NCBI GenBank assembly: GCA_029339505.1 | Contig: JAQISU010000118.1 | Location: forward strand, 6,849,001 to 6,913,000 | Length of the DNA: 64,000 nucleotides | Direction of reading: 5' to 3' | From: Unio delphinus | Taxonomy: Eukaryota; Mollusca; Bivalvia; Unionida; Unionidae | Shown here: positions 28,176 to 39,070 of the stretch, one piece after another | How positions within the stretch are numbered: position 1 is the stretch's first letter | Layout: each line of letters starts with the position of its first letter | Program-made: the position numbers and the translations under genes | The notes under the pieces: generated by a model | What the model saw: only the letters and a program-made list of their open reading frames with translations | Database searches by the model: none | What the model was told of the DNA's origin: nothing

Positions 28176-29115
28176 CTCGCTTAAAATTCATTTTTCATAT
28201 CAAATTACCATCTAGAATAAGATAATCACTGTTTATTTATAGGACTGAGCAAGATTTTTACCTCCGACATTGAAGCCATAGGTCATCGAATTCAATCTTA
28301 ATGTATCCAGTGTCACACTGCAACCGTTCTGAATGACTTGTACCTTTACTTCAACATCATCGTTAATCGGACTGGTGAACACCACGGACATCGATTGGTT
28401 GGGCTTTAAAATTAGAAAAATAGACATACAAAACATTTGCCTTGTATTGTAGAAATCTGACCTAAAAGGAGGACATTATTTTCTGGTTGTACTATATTTA
28501 TTAAAATACAAGCGATTCCGTGGTAAGGATAGAAAGAAGATAATGTGTTATATGAAAAAAGTTTACTGATTTGATGTGAATGGCTAATTACAGGCGTTTA
28601 AAACTGTATAATCACAGTAAGTAAAACGTAAACGAAGAATTTAGTACCTTGCAGTCTTCTCCAGGCCACAGTTTAAAATTTGGAACATCTTTTACTCCTT
28701 CTGACTCCTTCACAAGTGACATGATGTTCAGTTTTAGATCCGTAAAGTCATCATGGGAGGAAACGTTGATATATGTCCAATGCAAAAATTCTTTGAGTTT
28801 GTCTGATAAGATCTTTGAAACTTGTGATTTATCCTTGTCTATACTATGACAAAGAACTATGGAATATTTAGGATTTGGAAATAATGTGTCCAATTTAGGG
28901 TGATTACCGGATTTAATAGCGTCTAACAATTGTGACGTAAGCAGCAAAATCGACACCCCACTCTCGTAAATGTCCCTCATATTTGCTGAGTCCACTTCAT
29001 GCAACTGAAACTGCACGCGATTACTGCGATTCTCAAATATATCCTTAATATCCAATGCGAAATCTCTGCCTTCCTCGTGAAAGAAAATCCGATGATTTTT
29101 TTCCAAGTTGGTCAT
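21481..29115 (-). CDS. BCAP/BANK1/Dof-type adapter (PIK3AP1-like), paralog A
   Basis: Twelve minus-strand exons: 29115-28648, 28403-28262, 27702-27442, 27067-26886, 26490-26472, 25761-25714, 25294-25266, 24828-24768, 24290-24220, 23773-23728, 23205-23168, and a terminal exon starting at 21623 or 21618. Every junction has GT and AG and phases agree throughout. The product is about 463 or 500 residues depending on the last acceptor. Domains are TIR-like (about 1-150), TIG-like (157-230), DBB (to about 290), ankyrin-type (to about 350), then a hydrophilic serine-rich tail with an acidic EEEEDYRPL patch. By family role it would be a cytosolic scaffold coupling receptors to PI3K or Toll-type signalling. 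It is shorter than vertebrate BCAP, and I see no YxxM motif. The ATG at 29115 follows an acceptor (ttgcag) by five bases, so a non-coding first exon is likely upstream. Exons 1-4 are well supported by paralog B; exons 5-12 rest on phase logic alone. Confidence 0.8.
22736..22845. repeat. 27-bp minisatellite, 4 copies (paralog A last intron)
   Basis: Unit gattgtgtcaattacatagc plus aagtggg, with small variants. Confidence 0.92.
23494..23539. repeat. (CA)n microsatellite
   Basis: Uninterrupted CA run in the intron between exons 10 and 11 of paralog A. Confidence 0.97.
24768..26490 (-). CDS. Paralog A micro-exons 5-8
   Basis: Exon 5 (26490-26472, 19 nt) encodes ELRKQY. Exon 6 (25761-25714, 48 nt) encodes an acidic patch EEEEDYRPL and SSPLSQK. 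Exon 7 (25294-25266, 29 nt) encodes GGSSLSRKQE. Exon 8 (24828-24768, 61 nt) encodes QDKSARESGDSGVQIRHK. Each lies between a polypyrimidine-AG acceptor and a GT donor (GTAAGA, GTACAA, GTAAGG, GTATGA), and the phases join without a stop. No paralog is available here for comparison. Confidence 0.6.
25653..25705. repeat. (GAAA)n microsatellite beside exon 6 donor
   Basis: The run ends about 9 bases from the exon 6 donor (25713). In gene sense it is a CTTT-rich stretch at the very start of the intron. Confidence 0.95.
25826..26012. repeat. 48-bp minisatellite, about 4 copies (intron 5)
   Basis: Unit contains gcattaagtatttctaatta followed by caagacatgtctacactaat. Confidence 0.92.
26886..27067 (-). 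CDS. Paralog A exon 4: ankyrin-type segment
   Basis: Acceptor TATGACAG then AA; donor TCG|GTAATA; 182 nt, phase 1 to 0. Contains ELPTLLHFGANFGLLHFC, PGGRQAM and ILPHGIA. Same length and phase as paralog B exon 4. Confidence 0.87.
27442..27702 (-). CDS. Paralog A exon 3: DBB domain
   Basis: Acceptor CACCGTAG then AC; donor GGA G|GTTACA; 261 nt, phase 1 to 1. It shows KTIEVFVNKSTYGTAEL, then NAIELLRQSM, the acidic helix IEDLDRELLDLL and a final WKQFG. The C of the NPxELLC core seen in paralog B is R here. The donor has T at +3, which is unusual. Confidence 0.85.
27712..27990. repeat. 35-bp minisatellite abutting exon 3 acceptor
   Basis: About eight copies of cgtgaaatgatatgaagcca plus tctattctcataaaa, starting within about 10 bases of the paralog A exon 3 splice acceptor (27704-27703). 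The first units carry extra adenine-rich insertions. Confidence 0.93.
28123..28173. repeat. (TG)n microsatellite
   Basis: TG run with one ta interruption, in paralog A intron 2. Confidence 0.96.
28262..28403 (-). CDS. Paralog A exon 2: TIG-like domain, first part
   Basis: Acceptor TTTTAAAG then CCC; donor GGA G|GTAAAA; 142 nt, phase 0 to 1. Beta-rich pattern MSVVFTSPINDD, VEVKVQVI, MTYGFNVG. Confidence 0.83.
28648..29115 (-). CDS. Paralog A exon 1: TIR-like domain (156 codons)
   Basis: ATG at 29115, donor AAG|GTACTA, phase 0. It shows RDFALDIKDIFENR, GVSILLLTSQLLDAI, LFPNPKYSIVLCHSID and LHWTYINVSSHDDF, each with a counterpart in paralog B exon 1. The exon ends FKLWPGEDCK, matching VRVWPRHGVK in B. 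Confidence 0.87.
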
Positions 29116-30055
29116 TTCCCTGCAATTAAGTAAAATGTGGTAAATTGAACGGTACCTAATATTAAAAGATATTTTGCAATGGATTTAATTTGAGATTAGG
29201 TGATATATGTGCTGGAAAGGGTTTGTCGTAGCATTTTATTGCTTCAAGATAGAGCCGAATAGATTCATGTTTATGGTTGTTCCGTTTTCTTAAATAAAGC
29301 AATATTTTAACATAAATCTGAGTTTATAATGGACATGTTTCGCCTTGTCGTTTAGGATTTATGTTATAGGAAATATGTGATCCTTTAAAACATATTAATG
29401 AATAAATTTCCCAAAATATAACAAGATAATTGGAATTTATTTCAAATTAAAAATGTGTTCATACAATTTCAATAACGATCAGACAAAATATACAATAATT
29501 TACTTCCACTTATACATTTTATATTTGTTTTATAATAGCTGGTTTAATTTTAGTTTTCATATATTTATCTTTACCCGCCATATTAGGAACCAGATGAACT
29601 CTATGGTGAGACCAGTTAATCTATTCATTATAGATGACATCAGATCCATATTTATATGGGTCACAGTCTATGTGGTATGTGATGAATGCCCTGAACGATG
29701 TACCTTTCATGTCATGTTGTTTGTTGACGTTGAAAATGATGAGCTTTGTCACGTACACGGATTATTTTTTGTATTCATTATCAGTGCTCATAATTTCATG
29801 AAAATAATTCTTCTACCAAGGTAATTGCCCAGTATTGATATTAAAGGATAATCGTGTACTTGAAATGCTTTCAACAATATTGAGATTATTATAATGTGAG
29901 TTTTTTCCTTGTACTATCTTTCATCTAACACCGTTAATAGAAGATTGTATCAGTGAAAAATAAAACTCTGTTCATTTAATTCGCAGGAAGTTTTAATGGC
30001 ATTTCATCTGTATCAGTTCATCCCATTTAAAGAAAAAAATATATTTGTGATACAT

Positions 30056-30057
<2 letters not shown>

Positions 30058-30114
<57 letters not shown>
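30058..30114. repeat. (GA)n microsatellite
   Basis: Uninterrupted GA run. Confidence 0.97.
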
Positions 30115-30116
<2 letters not shown>

Positions 30117-30362
30117 AAAGTAAACACATATATCAGGACAAGAACATCAACAAGAACTGCAAAGTCTGTGAAAATAAAATGATTCAAATTACCGATATTG
30201 ATATTTTACCTAAACATTCAGTCCCGTAATGCACAAAATATGATTGATCTTTACCGTCTCTCTTTCTATTTTCTTCCACCCTTTCTTTGCATTTCTCTTT
30301 TATTTTGTATTTCGTTTCAAGATCCTATGAGCATTAATGAACGAATAAATGTGTGTGTTTGT

Positions 30363-30364
30363 GA

Positions 30365-30406
<42 letters not shown>

Positions 30407-30447
30407 CAAAGAAAGAAAGAAAGAAAGAAAAAAGAAAAAAAGAAAAA
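30363..30447. repeat. (GAAA)n microsatellite, impure
   Basis: GAAA units decaying into aaaagaaaaaag. Confidence 0.93.
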
Positions 30448-31449
30448 AGGACGGTAAGAAACAAGGAATGAAGGAAGAAATAGTCATGATAGTCATGATA
30501 GTTCTATTTAATATCATTAATTATTGTTACCTGTTTTCTTTTCCACACGTTCGACTAATGAACAGGTTGAAATACAAGTGAGTCCGTACAAAACCTAGTC
30601 TCTGATCAATTTATAATTTTAAACAAACTCAAAATATGGCATCACCTAGCTCCAGCATGTTTGTGCATACTTTACGTTTTTTGAAACAGGTCCTAGAGGT
30701 ATATATACCCACTATTATCGATAATCTACTTTATAGATAAACCCAGATGATGATCTGGAACAGGGCCAACAGGAAGAGTAAATTGGTCTGGGGGGAAATA
30801 CCGGATCGATTGAAATAAAATCCCCACACTATGCGCTATTGTAAATATATCGTCTATATAGAACCAAACGATAACACAGGTATTTACTGAATTCAATTTA
30901 TAATAGTAATGACGCCTCGTGTCAGAGTATGGAACGTCTCATATGTCTTCTCTTGATTTTGCAATTTTATAGACACATATCAATTTTTTTGTTGGCATTT
31001 TAAACACTACTTAGCAAACTGTGCCAACTCTTGTACATAGAAAACATATTTCATCACAGTCTCTGCTACTATCAACGTCATATTACCAATTGGCATTGCC
31101 CATTACTTCGACATTTTCATGTAAACAAACAAAGTTAACCCTTCAGGTAAGGTCCAAAAGATGGCTTATTTAAAATATAAGCAAATCACATTCAAGAGCC
31201 GGATCAGGTCAAGTGATGGTGGGAGAGGTCCAAAACTTCAAAAGGGGCCAGACTTTCCTTGAAAGGGCACCAAAGCTAAAGTATGCATTTTTACCCAAAC
31301 CGTTAATAATACTCAAAAAACGTACGCAAGAATAAAACAATGGTAAAATGTCAAGTGCGAAGTGAATGTACGTTTGTGTATGTACATGAAAAACCAGTCC
31401 CTCCATCTGCCCATCCGGCTTTGTCCTCTCAAGGGGAAGCTAATGGCAT

Positions 31450-31815
31450 CGACTTAATATCAACACATCGCATTCAAGGGAAATCGTATGGCATCGACTA
31501 CCGGTAAGTATCAGTATATCTCATTCAAGGGAAATCGTATGGCATCGAGAGGTATCAGCATATCTCATTCAAGGGAAATCGTATGGCATCGGCTAAGTAT
31601 CAGTATATCTCATTCAAGGGAAATCGTATGGCATCGACTAAGTATCAGTATATCTCATTCAAGGGAAATCGTATGGCATCGAGTAGGTATCAGCATATCT
31701 CATTCAAGGGAAATCGTATGGCATTGACTAAGTATCAGTATATCTCATTCAAGGGAAATCGTATGGCATCGAGTAGGTATCAGCACATCGCATTCAAGGA
31801 AGTTAGTGGCATATC
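31450..31815. repeat. 45-bp minisatellite, about 8 copies
   Basis: Unit contains tatctcattcaagggaaatc then gtatggcatcgactaagtat. The 15-residue periodicity in plus-strand frames reflects the unit length. Confidence 0.95.
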
Positions 31816-32538
31816 GGTATATCGCATTCCAACGGTTGCTAATAAAATCGACTCATTATTGGCACCTTGCTTTGAAGGGGAATAAAATAGCTTAGACTTA
31901 GATTCACATAATTATATTAAAGATGCTTCACGTTACATATATATGTCCTTATTTCTTCCTTTATTCCATCGTTTCCTACTAACATAAATTAATTTATTTT
32001 CTTTGCATCAGAATTTAACTCAGAACTAATAACAAAATAATAGAGTAAAAGGCACATGTGAGAACTGACTTAACAAATTTCCTGTTGTACTCATAGAGTA
32101 AAGAAAAAAAATGTATGTATTTTGTATATATTTTTGTAATAATGTTTATTTGTTTGTTTTTGTTTTGTTTTGCTTTGGTTTGATTGTTTTTCTGGTGGCG
32201 GTGTTCTTTATTGAAATTATAGATCATTAAAGGATAAAACATGTGTGATTTTTATATTAAACAAATTGCATGACGTGAAGCTTTATTTGATATAGAAATA
32301 GTGCAAATAATGCTGAAACGGTTTTAATAAGAAGATGTGATGTAAGATCTGTCTCATCGTAAAATACTATACTTAATATCAAATTAAGCGCTGCTTGCTT
32401 AAATCAAGCTCTTGGTGTATAATAATATTATGGGATGTGTACGGTCAAAGCCAGGTACAACGAATACTTCCGACCTGACACTTGACTTTAAAATCCAGAC
32501 GAATGTACTCTCTGACTGTTGGTGTCGTAATTCATATG

Positions 32539-32540
<2 letters not shown>
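31816..32540. other. Intergenic, nothing recognised
   Basis: AT-rich with no coding or repeat signal beyond short runs. Confidence 0.45.

Positions 32541-32599
<59 letters not shown>
32541..32599. repeat. (TC)n microsatellite, left edge of duplication copy 1
   Basis: TC run followed by gtgtcttgtgac, which also follows the (TC)n at 45625. Confidence 0.95.
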
Positions 32600-32602
<3 letters not shown>

Positions 32603-32689
32603 AATTTTGTGTCTTGTGACAATTGCGTGTCCCGCTTAAAACTTATCAACTTTCTTCACATTTTGTATTTTCATTTTAAGCAATTTAAG

Positions 32690-33060
32690 CATCCCCCGGG
32701 AAGTATGCAGCCCTACACGACGCTCGGGATGCATGGACCGAAGCCCAACCACCCATTGTCGAGTTCGATCAAAAAGCACGGATGCTGCCATTCATCGACA
32801 TAAATAAAGACCTGAGGACCGTGGCAAAGAAAGAGTTTGAAAATGAATACTTTGGCAAAACCATATGAAATGTATGCAAGTGGATCCGCCTGCATCTGGT
32901 CAGTCTCGGAGGCGATGAAAACCGGTTCCGCCGAATGTTTGCGAACCCAACTTTTGTGTCAAGGAAAACGTTTGAAGGCAATCTGGTGGCTACGAGCTCA
33001 CGAACGGTCAACCTAAAGCTCAACCGCCATACATTTATAGCGTGTTGGCCTACTAAACAT
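32690..33060 (+). pseudogene. Fragment of a family B DNA polymerase, Polinton/Maverick-like
   Basis: A plus-strand frame reads PFIDINKDLRTVAKKEFENE, then YFGKTI and a stop where Polinton-type polymerases have a FGKT(M/I)ENVRKR motif, then LGGDENRFRRMFANPTFV and a VNLKLNRH stretch. Protein-primed family B polymerases of Polintons and related virus-like elements have the order IDMNTxLR, FExEF, FGKT, F. The fragment is short, has an in-frame stop and a likely small deletion before FGKT, and has no neighbours such as integrase, ATPase or capsid genes. It is a dead remnant. An adenovirus-like or other relative cannot be excluded. Confidence 0.55.
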
Positions 33061-35160
33061 ATGCTTGTCTATGGAAGGCTTCATTTGCTTTCTTCGCCGC
33101 AATATTCAAACTTGTTTTTGACGTCATAGCGCAAAATAACTAACCCCCTTATTTGTCATAAATAATAATGGAGACCAAAATCAACATTTCACACCTACTA
33201 TTTGATTAAGAGGAAGTATTGATGTGCATGGATGTTTTTGAGATTAAAAAGAATGGACACCATGCCGACTTTCTACGTGAATCTTCATTTTTTTGGCCGG
33301 TTGCCCAAAATCTGTCCAGTGATATGTTCATTGTTCAGTATATCATCTTATTTAGTTGCAAAGGTTTTATCAAGTTTAAATATAGATCTTTTCTACATCC
33401 TGAAACAATAATCCTGATTAGTCAAACGGACAATGGGGTCTAAGGTATACATGCAGACTAACAGAAATATTCTTCCTACATAAAATAGTTTTTAAAAAAG
33501 GGGTATAGCACGATAAATTATCACTGATTTAGTGAATTATATTTAGTTTTACGACTTAGTGTAGTAGAATTAACCTTAAATGTGTTCCCTTACTTTAACC
33601 CGCGTCCATTATTGAAAGAGGCTACTGTGTTTGTACACATTACCATAACACACTGAGGTAGATGTCTTGAGTAAGATGCTGCAAATGCGATTCAGTTTAA
33701 AGCAAAAATATGGGAATAGGAGTTTTTGGTGCATGCACACGAATAATGTAAAACAACAAAAGAAGAATATGCTAACTTTTCATAGTGTTTTTATTACAAA
33801 GATGGTAAACAAGGCGATATAGTTACATATTTCATTTGTATCGGAGACTTAATAGATGTAATCCTCTTCATTGGTCCAGTATTTGTTTTATTTCCTGCTA
33901 ATGGGTACTTTTGTTTTCACTGTTTGGGGAAGAACATTTAAGATTTTCCTAATCGCTGGACAAAGGTAAAACAACATTCACACAGCATCAATTATGTCTT
34001 CAAGACTTCTGTGAATGGAGGATTGATGTTAGTCGGACCAAACATCACAATATCTAGGTAAACTAGGAGGGATACGCCTTCTTTTTTCTTCTTTGAGGAA
34101 AGTTAGGTCTTGGGACGACGAGGGTTGTGATGTAAATTACTCGGTGACATTTCTTGTTTCAGGAGCAAAACACTGAAGCAAATCTTATCGTACCCTTCTT
34201 TTCTATCAACTAAGGAAACACTGGTTTTAAATCATGTTTTGCAGGCATTATCATTAACGGAGATTAAAGTTATATGTCATAGGAGAATACATCGTCACCG
34301 AGCGGCATGGTGTTCTGGAATACGTACAAGTTCTGGCGACAGTACGTCTCCGGCAGAATATTTATTTTTCGAGGGTTTTGTTTGCTTTTTGTAAGAGTGT
34401 TAGCTGGCTGTGTCTCTTCCAATATGTTCAGATTACCGTCTTTTTTTGTGGATTTTGGCTCTTTTAGTTTTAACTTCTGGATTAAAATTCTAGTTTAAAC
34501 GTGATAGAATAATGACCCCAACTAAAAAATCACTTTCACCAGTTTCATCGTCATTCGCATTTTTTCAGTTTGAGAATCGATAATTGTATCAGACAATTTA
34601 TGTTTTACTTTTCAAAAAAATGACATTCGTGCCGATGGTGTAAACGAAAGAAGAATCGAATTGACTAAGATTCTGTTAAAACAACTCATAAAATACTTCT
34701 TTCAAAACGCTTATAACAAAAATGTGTGTAGTACATGCATGTTTTTCTGTGACGGATGGAATAGCAGTTTGACAATAGGAAAACTTGAATGGATGGCATA
34801 CCGAATACTATTAGAAAGAAAATCGATACGTGAATACGATATAGTCGTATATATAAGTGAGGCAAACTATTTGCCTAACACTTGAGCTTGAGATGTGCCA
34901 CTTCATTTTTTACACAATAAGAATTAATGGACACTGGAACTGATGGTATCATATGCGTTAAATTATTAAATCAATTTTGAGTTATGTAAATATTACCAGT
35001 TTTTACCTTCACGACATTTTACACATTTGATGGATATTTTAATGATTGTTCTTTCTCCAGAAAGTCTAACAACATGGAAAACAGTTTTATTTTTGTTTAC
35101 ATGTTACGTTTGTTCGCATTCCTTTTGGAAGATAAACACATCAGTTTCACTCCACGGTGA
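33061..35160. other. Duplicated single-copy-like sequence, no gene recognised
   Basis: Aligns by eye with about 48290-50620 with moderate divergence and small indels. No open frame is conserved between the two, which argues against a protein gene. Confidence 0.55.
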
Positions 35161-35164
35161 ATTT

Positions 35165-35615
35165 GCTCCTCCCGAATGTTAATCCCTGGTGACATATCTG
35201 ACAATAATAAGTGTATTCAAGAACTCCCGACTGTTAATCCTTGGTGACATATCTGACAATAAAAAGTGCATTCAAGAACTCCCGACTGTTAATCATTAGT
35301 GATATACCTGACAATAAAAGGTGTATTTAAGAACTCCCAACTCTTAATCCTTCATGACATATCTGACAATAATAAGTGTATTCAAGAACTCCCGACTGTT
35401 AATCCTTGGTAACATATCTAACAATAAAAAGTGTATTCAAGAACTCCCGACTGTTAATCTTTGGTAACATATCTAACAATAAAAAGTGTATTCAAGAACT
35501 CCCGACTGTTAATCCTTGGTAACATATCTAACAATAAAAAGTGTATTCAATATCTCCCGACTGTTAATCCTTAGTGACATATCTGACAATAATAAGTGTA
35601 TTCAAGAACTTCTGT
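35165..35615. repeat. 55-bp minisatellite, about 8 copies, copy 1 only
   Basis: Unit contains gaactcccgactgttaatcc, ttggtgacatatctgacaat and aaaaagtgtattcaa. The matching place in copy 2 (about 50620) has no array. Confidence 0.93.
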
Positions 35616-36763
35616 GTTACTGGTAATGAAATCCAAATGCCCTTAATGATAATACAATGTATTTTTCAGATGGGAAATCAGGTCATCCAAACACGAAAAC
35701 TCCATGAACGACTAGAGAGAATGAGACAAGACGGCTTGAAGTTTTGACATTTCAGGAATGCCACACTCAGTATCTTTGCAATGCATGCTTGATGCAACAG
35801 GATTTCTGCTTCTCCTCGCAATTTGGACCTTTCCGATTTTCTAATGCTTTTAGATATTTTCTATTCTGCGATAATCAATTTAAACGAAAGTGTTTAAGTT
35901 CTCAGAATTTCTCCTACCAAAAATACATTTCTATGTGGTCTAGGAAGGGACACGTGCATGATTTCCATTCAGTCGGTCATGTCACTCTCGTCATAGGAGT
36001 GCTGGACGTGTTTAATTTTGTCGATGATTTTGGACAATTGACTTCTGCTAGTGTACTAAATTCGATCAAGACAGAAGATTCCAAACTGTCGTGAGAAAAA
36101 GAAAGTTCCTTATATCATAATCAGTAGTTTGGCTTTGTTGTTTCCATGTTTGCTTTAATCTGCCATGAAACATGCTGCTTTCTCTTATGGCTCATAAGAC
36201 GAACTGATCAAATTTCACCATGTGCGTGTACGTGGTGGTTCTAATCTGTCTGGATTTCATCATGCATGTCCGTCTAATTTGCAGATAATCTTCTGAACTG
36301 ATGGGCGAATTTCTTTAAGGGTGCAAATTGACTCTCTTCTTCTTTTAGCTGAGTTAGAGAATTTTGATCAGGCTTTAACATGTAAAAACTACTTTAGTTA
36401 ACGTTTGAGGTTAAAAATAACTCGTATTCATCTATTAGTTTTGCTCATCTTCTAGTTTCATTTCACCATAATGTGATAGTTTGGTGTTGATTTAAACCTT
36501 TGCTTTGATTTAGTTGCACACATTCTGTATCTCGACACAGCGAGAGTTTCCCACCATAAGAAAACGACTAAAGAATCAAACAGATCACCTTTCTCGGCTG
36601 AGATTTACAAAGAGTCATCCTAAACAAAACGTATACTTCTAGCAAAATATCGGACTATACCACTCAAGATAAAAGTCAAAACGCTTGTTGTGTGTTTCAA
36701 GAGAAAAAAATTGGGTTCCAGAATGTTCACAACGTCATAGAAATAGAAAGACGAAAGGGAACA
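35616..36763. other. Copy-1 sequence, one unassigned frame
   Basis: The plus-strand frame at 35744-36094 (116 residues) has no recognised domain and no counterpart seen in copy 2. It is treated as non-coding. Confidence 0.4.
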
Positions 36764-36821
36764 GGGGTTAGGGTTAGGGGGTTAGGGTTAGGGGGTTAGG
36801 GTTAGGGGGTTAGGGTTAGGG
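36764..36821 (+). repeat. Interstitial telomere-like repeat
   Basis: Alternating ttaggg and ttaggggg units, an effective 14-bp period for about four periods. Absent at the matching place in copy 2 (about 51200). Confidence 0.9.
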
Positions 36822-37181
36822 CAAAAGCATCGACACATAGTATCATTGTCATTTAAATGGCATTGGTCTTCTGAAAGTCGCAAGATAACGGTCAGCAAGC
36901 GCGATAAAGTGTAAGAAGAGCATTCTTCAGGAAGATATGCACACATGCTGGTCAAGAAATGCAGGAATTCAAGACAACAAGAACAAACGTTAAGGATGAC
37001 CTCATACAAGTGCAGAAAATCCGAAAGCATAGAGAATGGCCATGCAAAACAGGAAGAAGAATATTCATATCTGTCTTTGTTTATGGAATTTGATAGTGAT
37101 TCTCATCTCTATACCAAAGAAATGTTAGAAGTGATTCTTGGTCTTAATTTGATTGTTTAGTGTGAATAATTACACATACAA

Positions 37182-37182
<1 letters not shown>

Positions 37183-37221
<39 letters not shown>
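37183..37221. repeat. (CA)n microsatellite
   Basis: CA run, orthologous within the duplication to 51526-51566. Confidence 0.95.
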
Positions 37222-37222
<1 letters not shown>

Positions 37223-37744
37223 AATCAAGAAAAAATTTCAGTTTTCCATGATTTTTCAAACATTGGCTAATATCTGTTTACTAAGAAATATAAACGATCT
37301 GAACAAGACGATTGGCATTTAATTTTGAATAACAAAGAGACATATGCGCATAACATGATCAGCTTTTAACTGCTGTAATCCATTGAAGGAAAAGTCTTAC
37401 TCCTTCTGTTGCTACGTGTTGCTGTTTTAGTAGTAGTAGTAGTAGCTGCAGCTAACACCACATTAGCAAAGAGCTTGGCTATACTGATTGAATTCGTAGA
37501 AATCTTAATTCTTTTTTCTCTTAGGCTGAGCTGAACAAATATGATGCATTACACAATATGACCTTCACAATGTCATGTAACAAAACTCGCGATTTCGCTT
37601 TCACTAACTTCCGAATGTTCATTATTGAAAGTTTTCCTCCTCTCTTCTGTTTCTTGTTTTCCGTTTCCTCTCCTTGCCGTCAAACAAAAGCTTTTTCTGT
37701 TTCATTTTTGAGGCTAGAAACATTCTCCAATTCTCCTCAAAACA

Positions 37745-38710
37745 TTTCCCGGTCCTTTCCGTGATGTTGTCAGTCCACTTTTAAATGTCTACCTCTCCTA
37801 CTGCCACCCTGGACGCTGCCCTGCAGTAGTGTTGTGGATAGACTGTTGACTCTAGTGACATGGCCATATCAGTTCAGCTTTCTCCTTTTGACAGTGGTGA
37901 GAAGAACTTCATAATGGACTACTTTGTACCTCATGCTGTTACGCACTTTATCCATTGTGATGTGGTCCATGGACGAGATGCCAAGGATGGTAATATAGCA
38001 TCTCATTTCAAGTGCCTAGATTCCTCGTTCTAATTCTGCTTTCAGGGTCCAGGCCTCACATGAATACAAAAATATTGGGATGACTAGTGTTCTCAATAGT
38101 CTGATTTTAGTTTTCAGACATATTTTCTTGTCTCTCCAGATGGGTCTTAGCTTTGACATAGCTGGAGGTCTTTGTGCTGCTCGTGACAAACATTCTGCTC
38201 TTGATCCCTCCTTGGTGATAATGAAGCCAGGATATTTGATCTCGACCACTGTTTCTAGTTCCTGTCCTCTGACTTTAACCTTGGCTGAGATTTGTTTGAT
38301 ACTATTTTTTATCAGCTTTGTTTTCTCGATGCTTATCTCCATGCCAAGTCTGGAAGATGTTTCATTCATGCTTTACGCTAAGGTAGCAAGCTCGTCTTCA
38401 CTAATTGCCAGCACATCAATGTTGTCTGCAAATCGAACGTTAGTAATGTTACGCCATCCAATGCTGACTGTCCAACAGTGGTTTTCGAGGGCTTCGTTCA
38501 TGATGCGCTCTAAACAAATATTGAAACCCGTGGGTGACAGGAGATAGTCTTGACGTTCTCTGACTGTTCTCTTGAACCTGTTTCCTACATAACTTGAAGC
38601 AATTACTGAACTGCTAGCCTTGGCTACAGCTGTTTGATAGTATTGGTCAACTTTTGACCCATGTTGGACTTTTTCATTGTAGCCCAATATCATACTCTGT
38701 CAAAAGTATT
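37745..38710 (-). pseudogene. Non-LTR retrotransposon reverse transcriptase remnant, copy 1
   Basis: Minus-strand frames at 38693-38373 and 38369-38016 give LLSPTGFNICLERIMNEALE, then ITNVRFADNIDVLA and MEISIEKTKLI, then TKIRLLRTLVIPIFLYSCEAW. This is the palm-to-thumb part of a LINE reverse transcriptase. The catalytic pair is N-I after FAD where FADDI is expected, which should be inactive. Frameshifts separate the blocks. The fragment lacks the 5' end and endonuclease. The clade is uncertain. Confidence 0.85.
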
Positions 38711-39070
38711 TTTAAAATCTATGAACATATGATAAATGTCTTGTTCAGGTTGCGAGTACTTTTCACACAGAACCATGAGATTGAATATTTATCATGTTGT
38801 GCTTCCAAATACACATTTGCAAATTCTTTTGCTTGTATAACTACAGTATTATGTCCAAAAACATGCAAACCATGGTTTACATATAAGCACGTGAGAACGC
38901 AGTGGTACAAATCAACAAATAACAACAAATTTCTCCCAAAGAAACAAACATCTCGAATTTATATAAAACGTTGTCATTAAAGATGTCTTGATGAATTTGT
39001 ATACACCTAATTTATGTGAAGCTCAAACGTTTTAATGAAACATGGCACATAAATGGCCCCTTTTTTATTA
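38711..39070. other. Duplicated flank, nothing recognised
   Basis: Matches about 58076-58454 in copy 2; no coding signal. Confidence 0.5.

Larger units (their letters stand above)
29116..31440. other. Upstream flank of paralog A, no gene recognised
   Basis: The paralog A promoter and any 5' non-coding exon should be here, but no TATA box or other element can be assigned with confidence. The plus-strand frame at 29453-29824 has no recognisable domain. Confidence 0.5.

Noticed and set aside
29453..29824. 123-codon plus-strand frame upstream of paralog A
   Set aside because: Aromatic- and isoleucine-rich residues typical of AT-rich non-coding DNA; no domain.
35744..36094. 116-codon plus-strand frame
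   Set aside because: Not conserved in the duplicate and no recognised domain.
36764..36821. True chromosome end
   Set aside because: The block is short, mixed in unit length, and has duplicated unique sequence on both sides.
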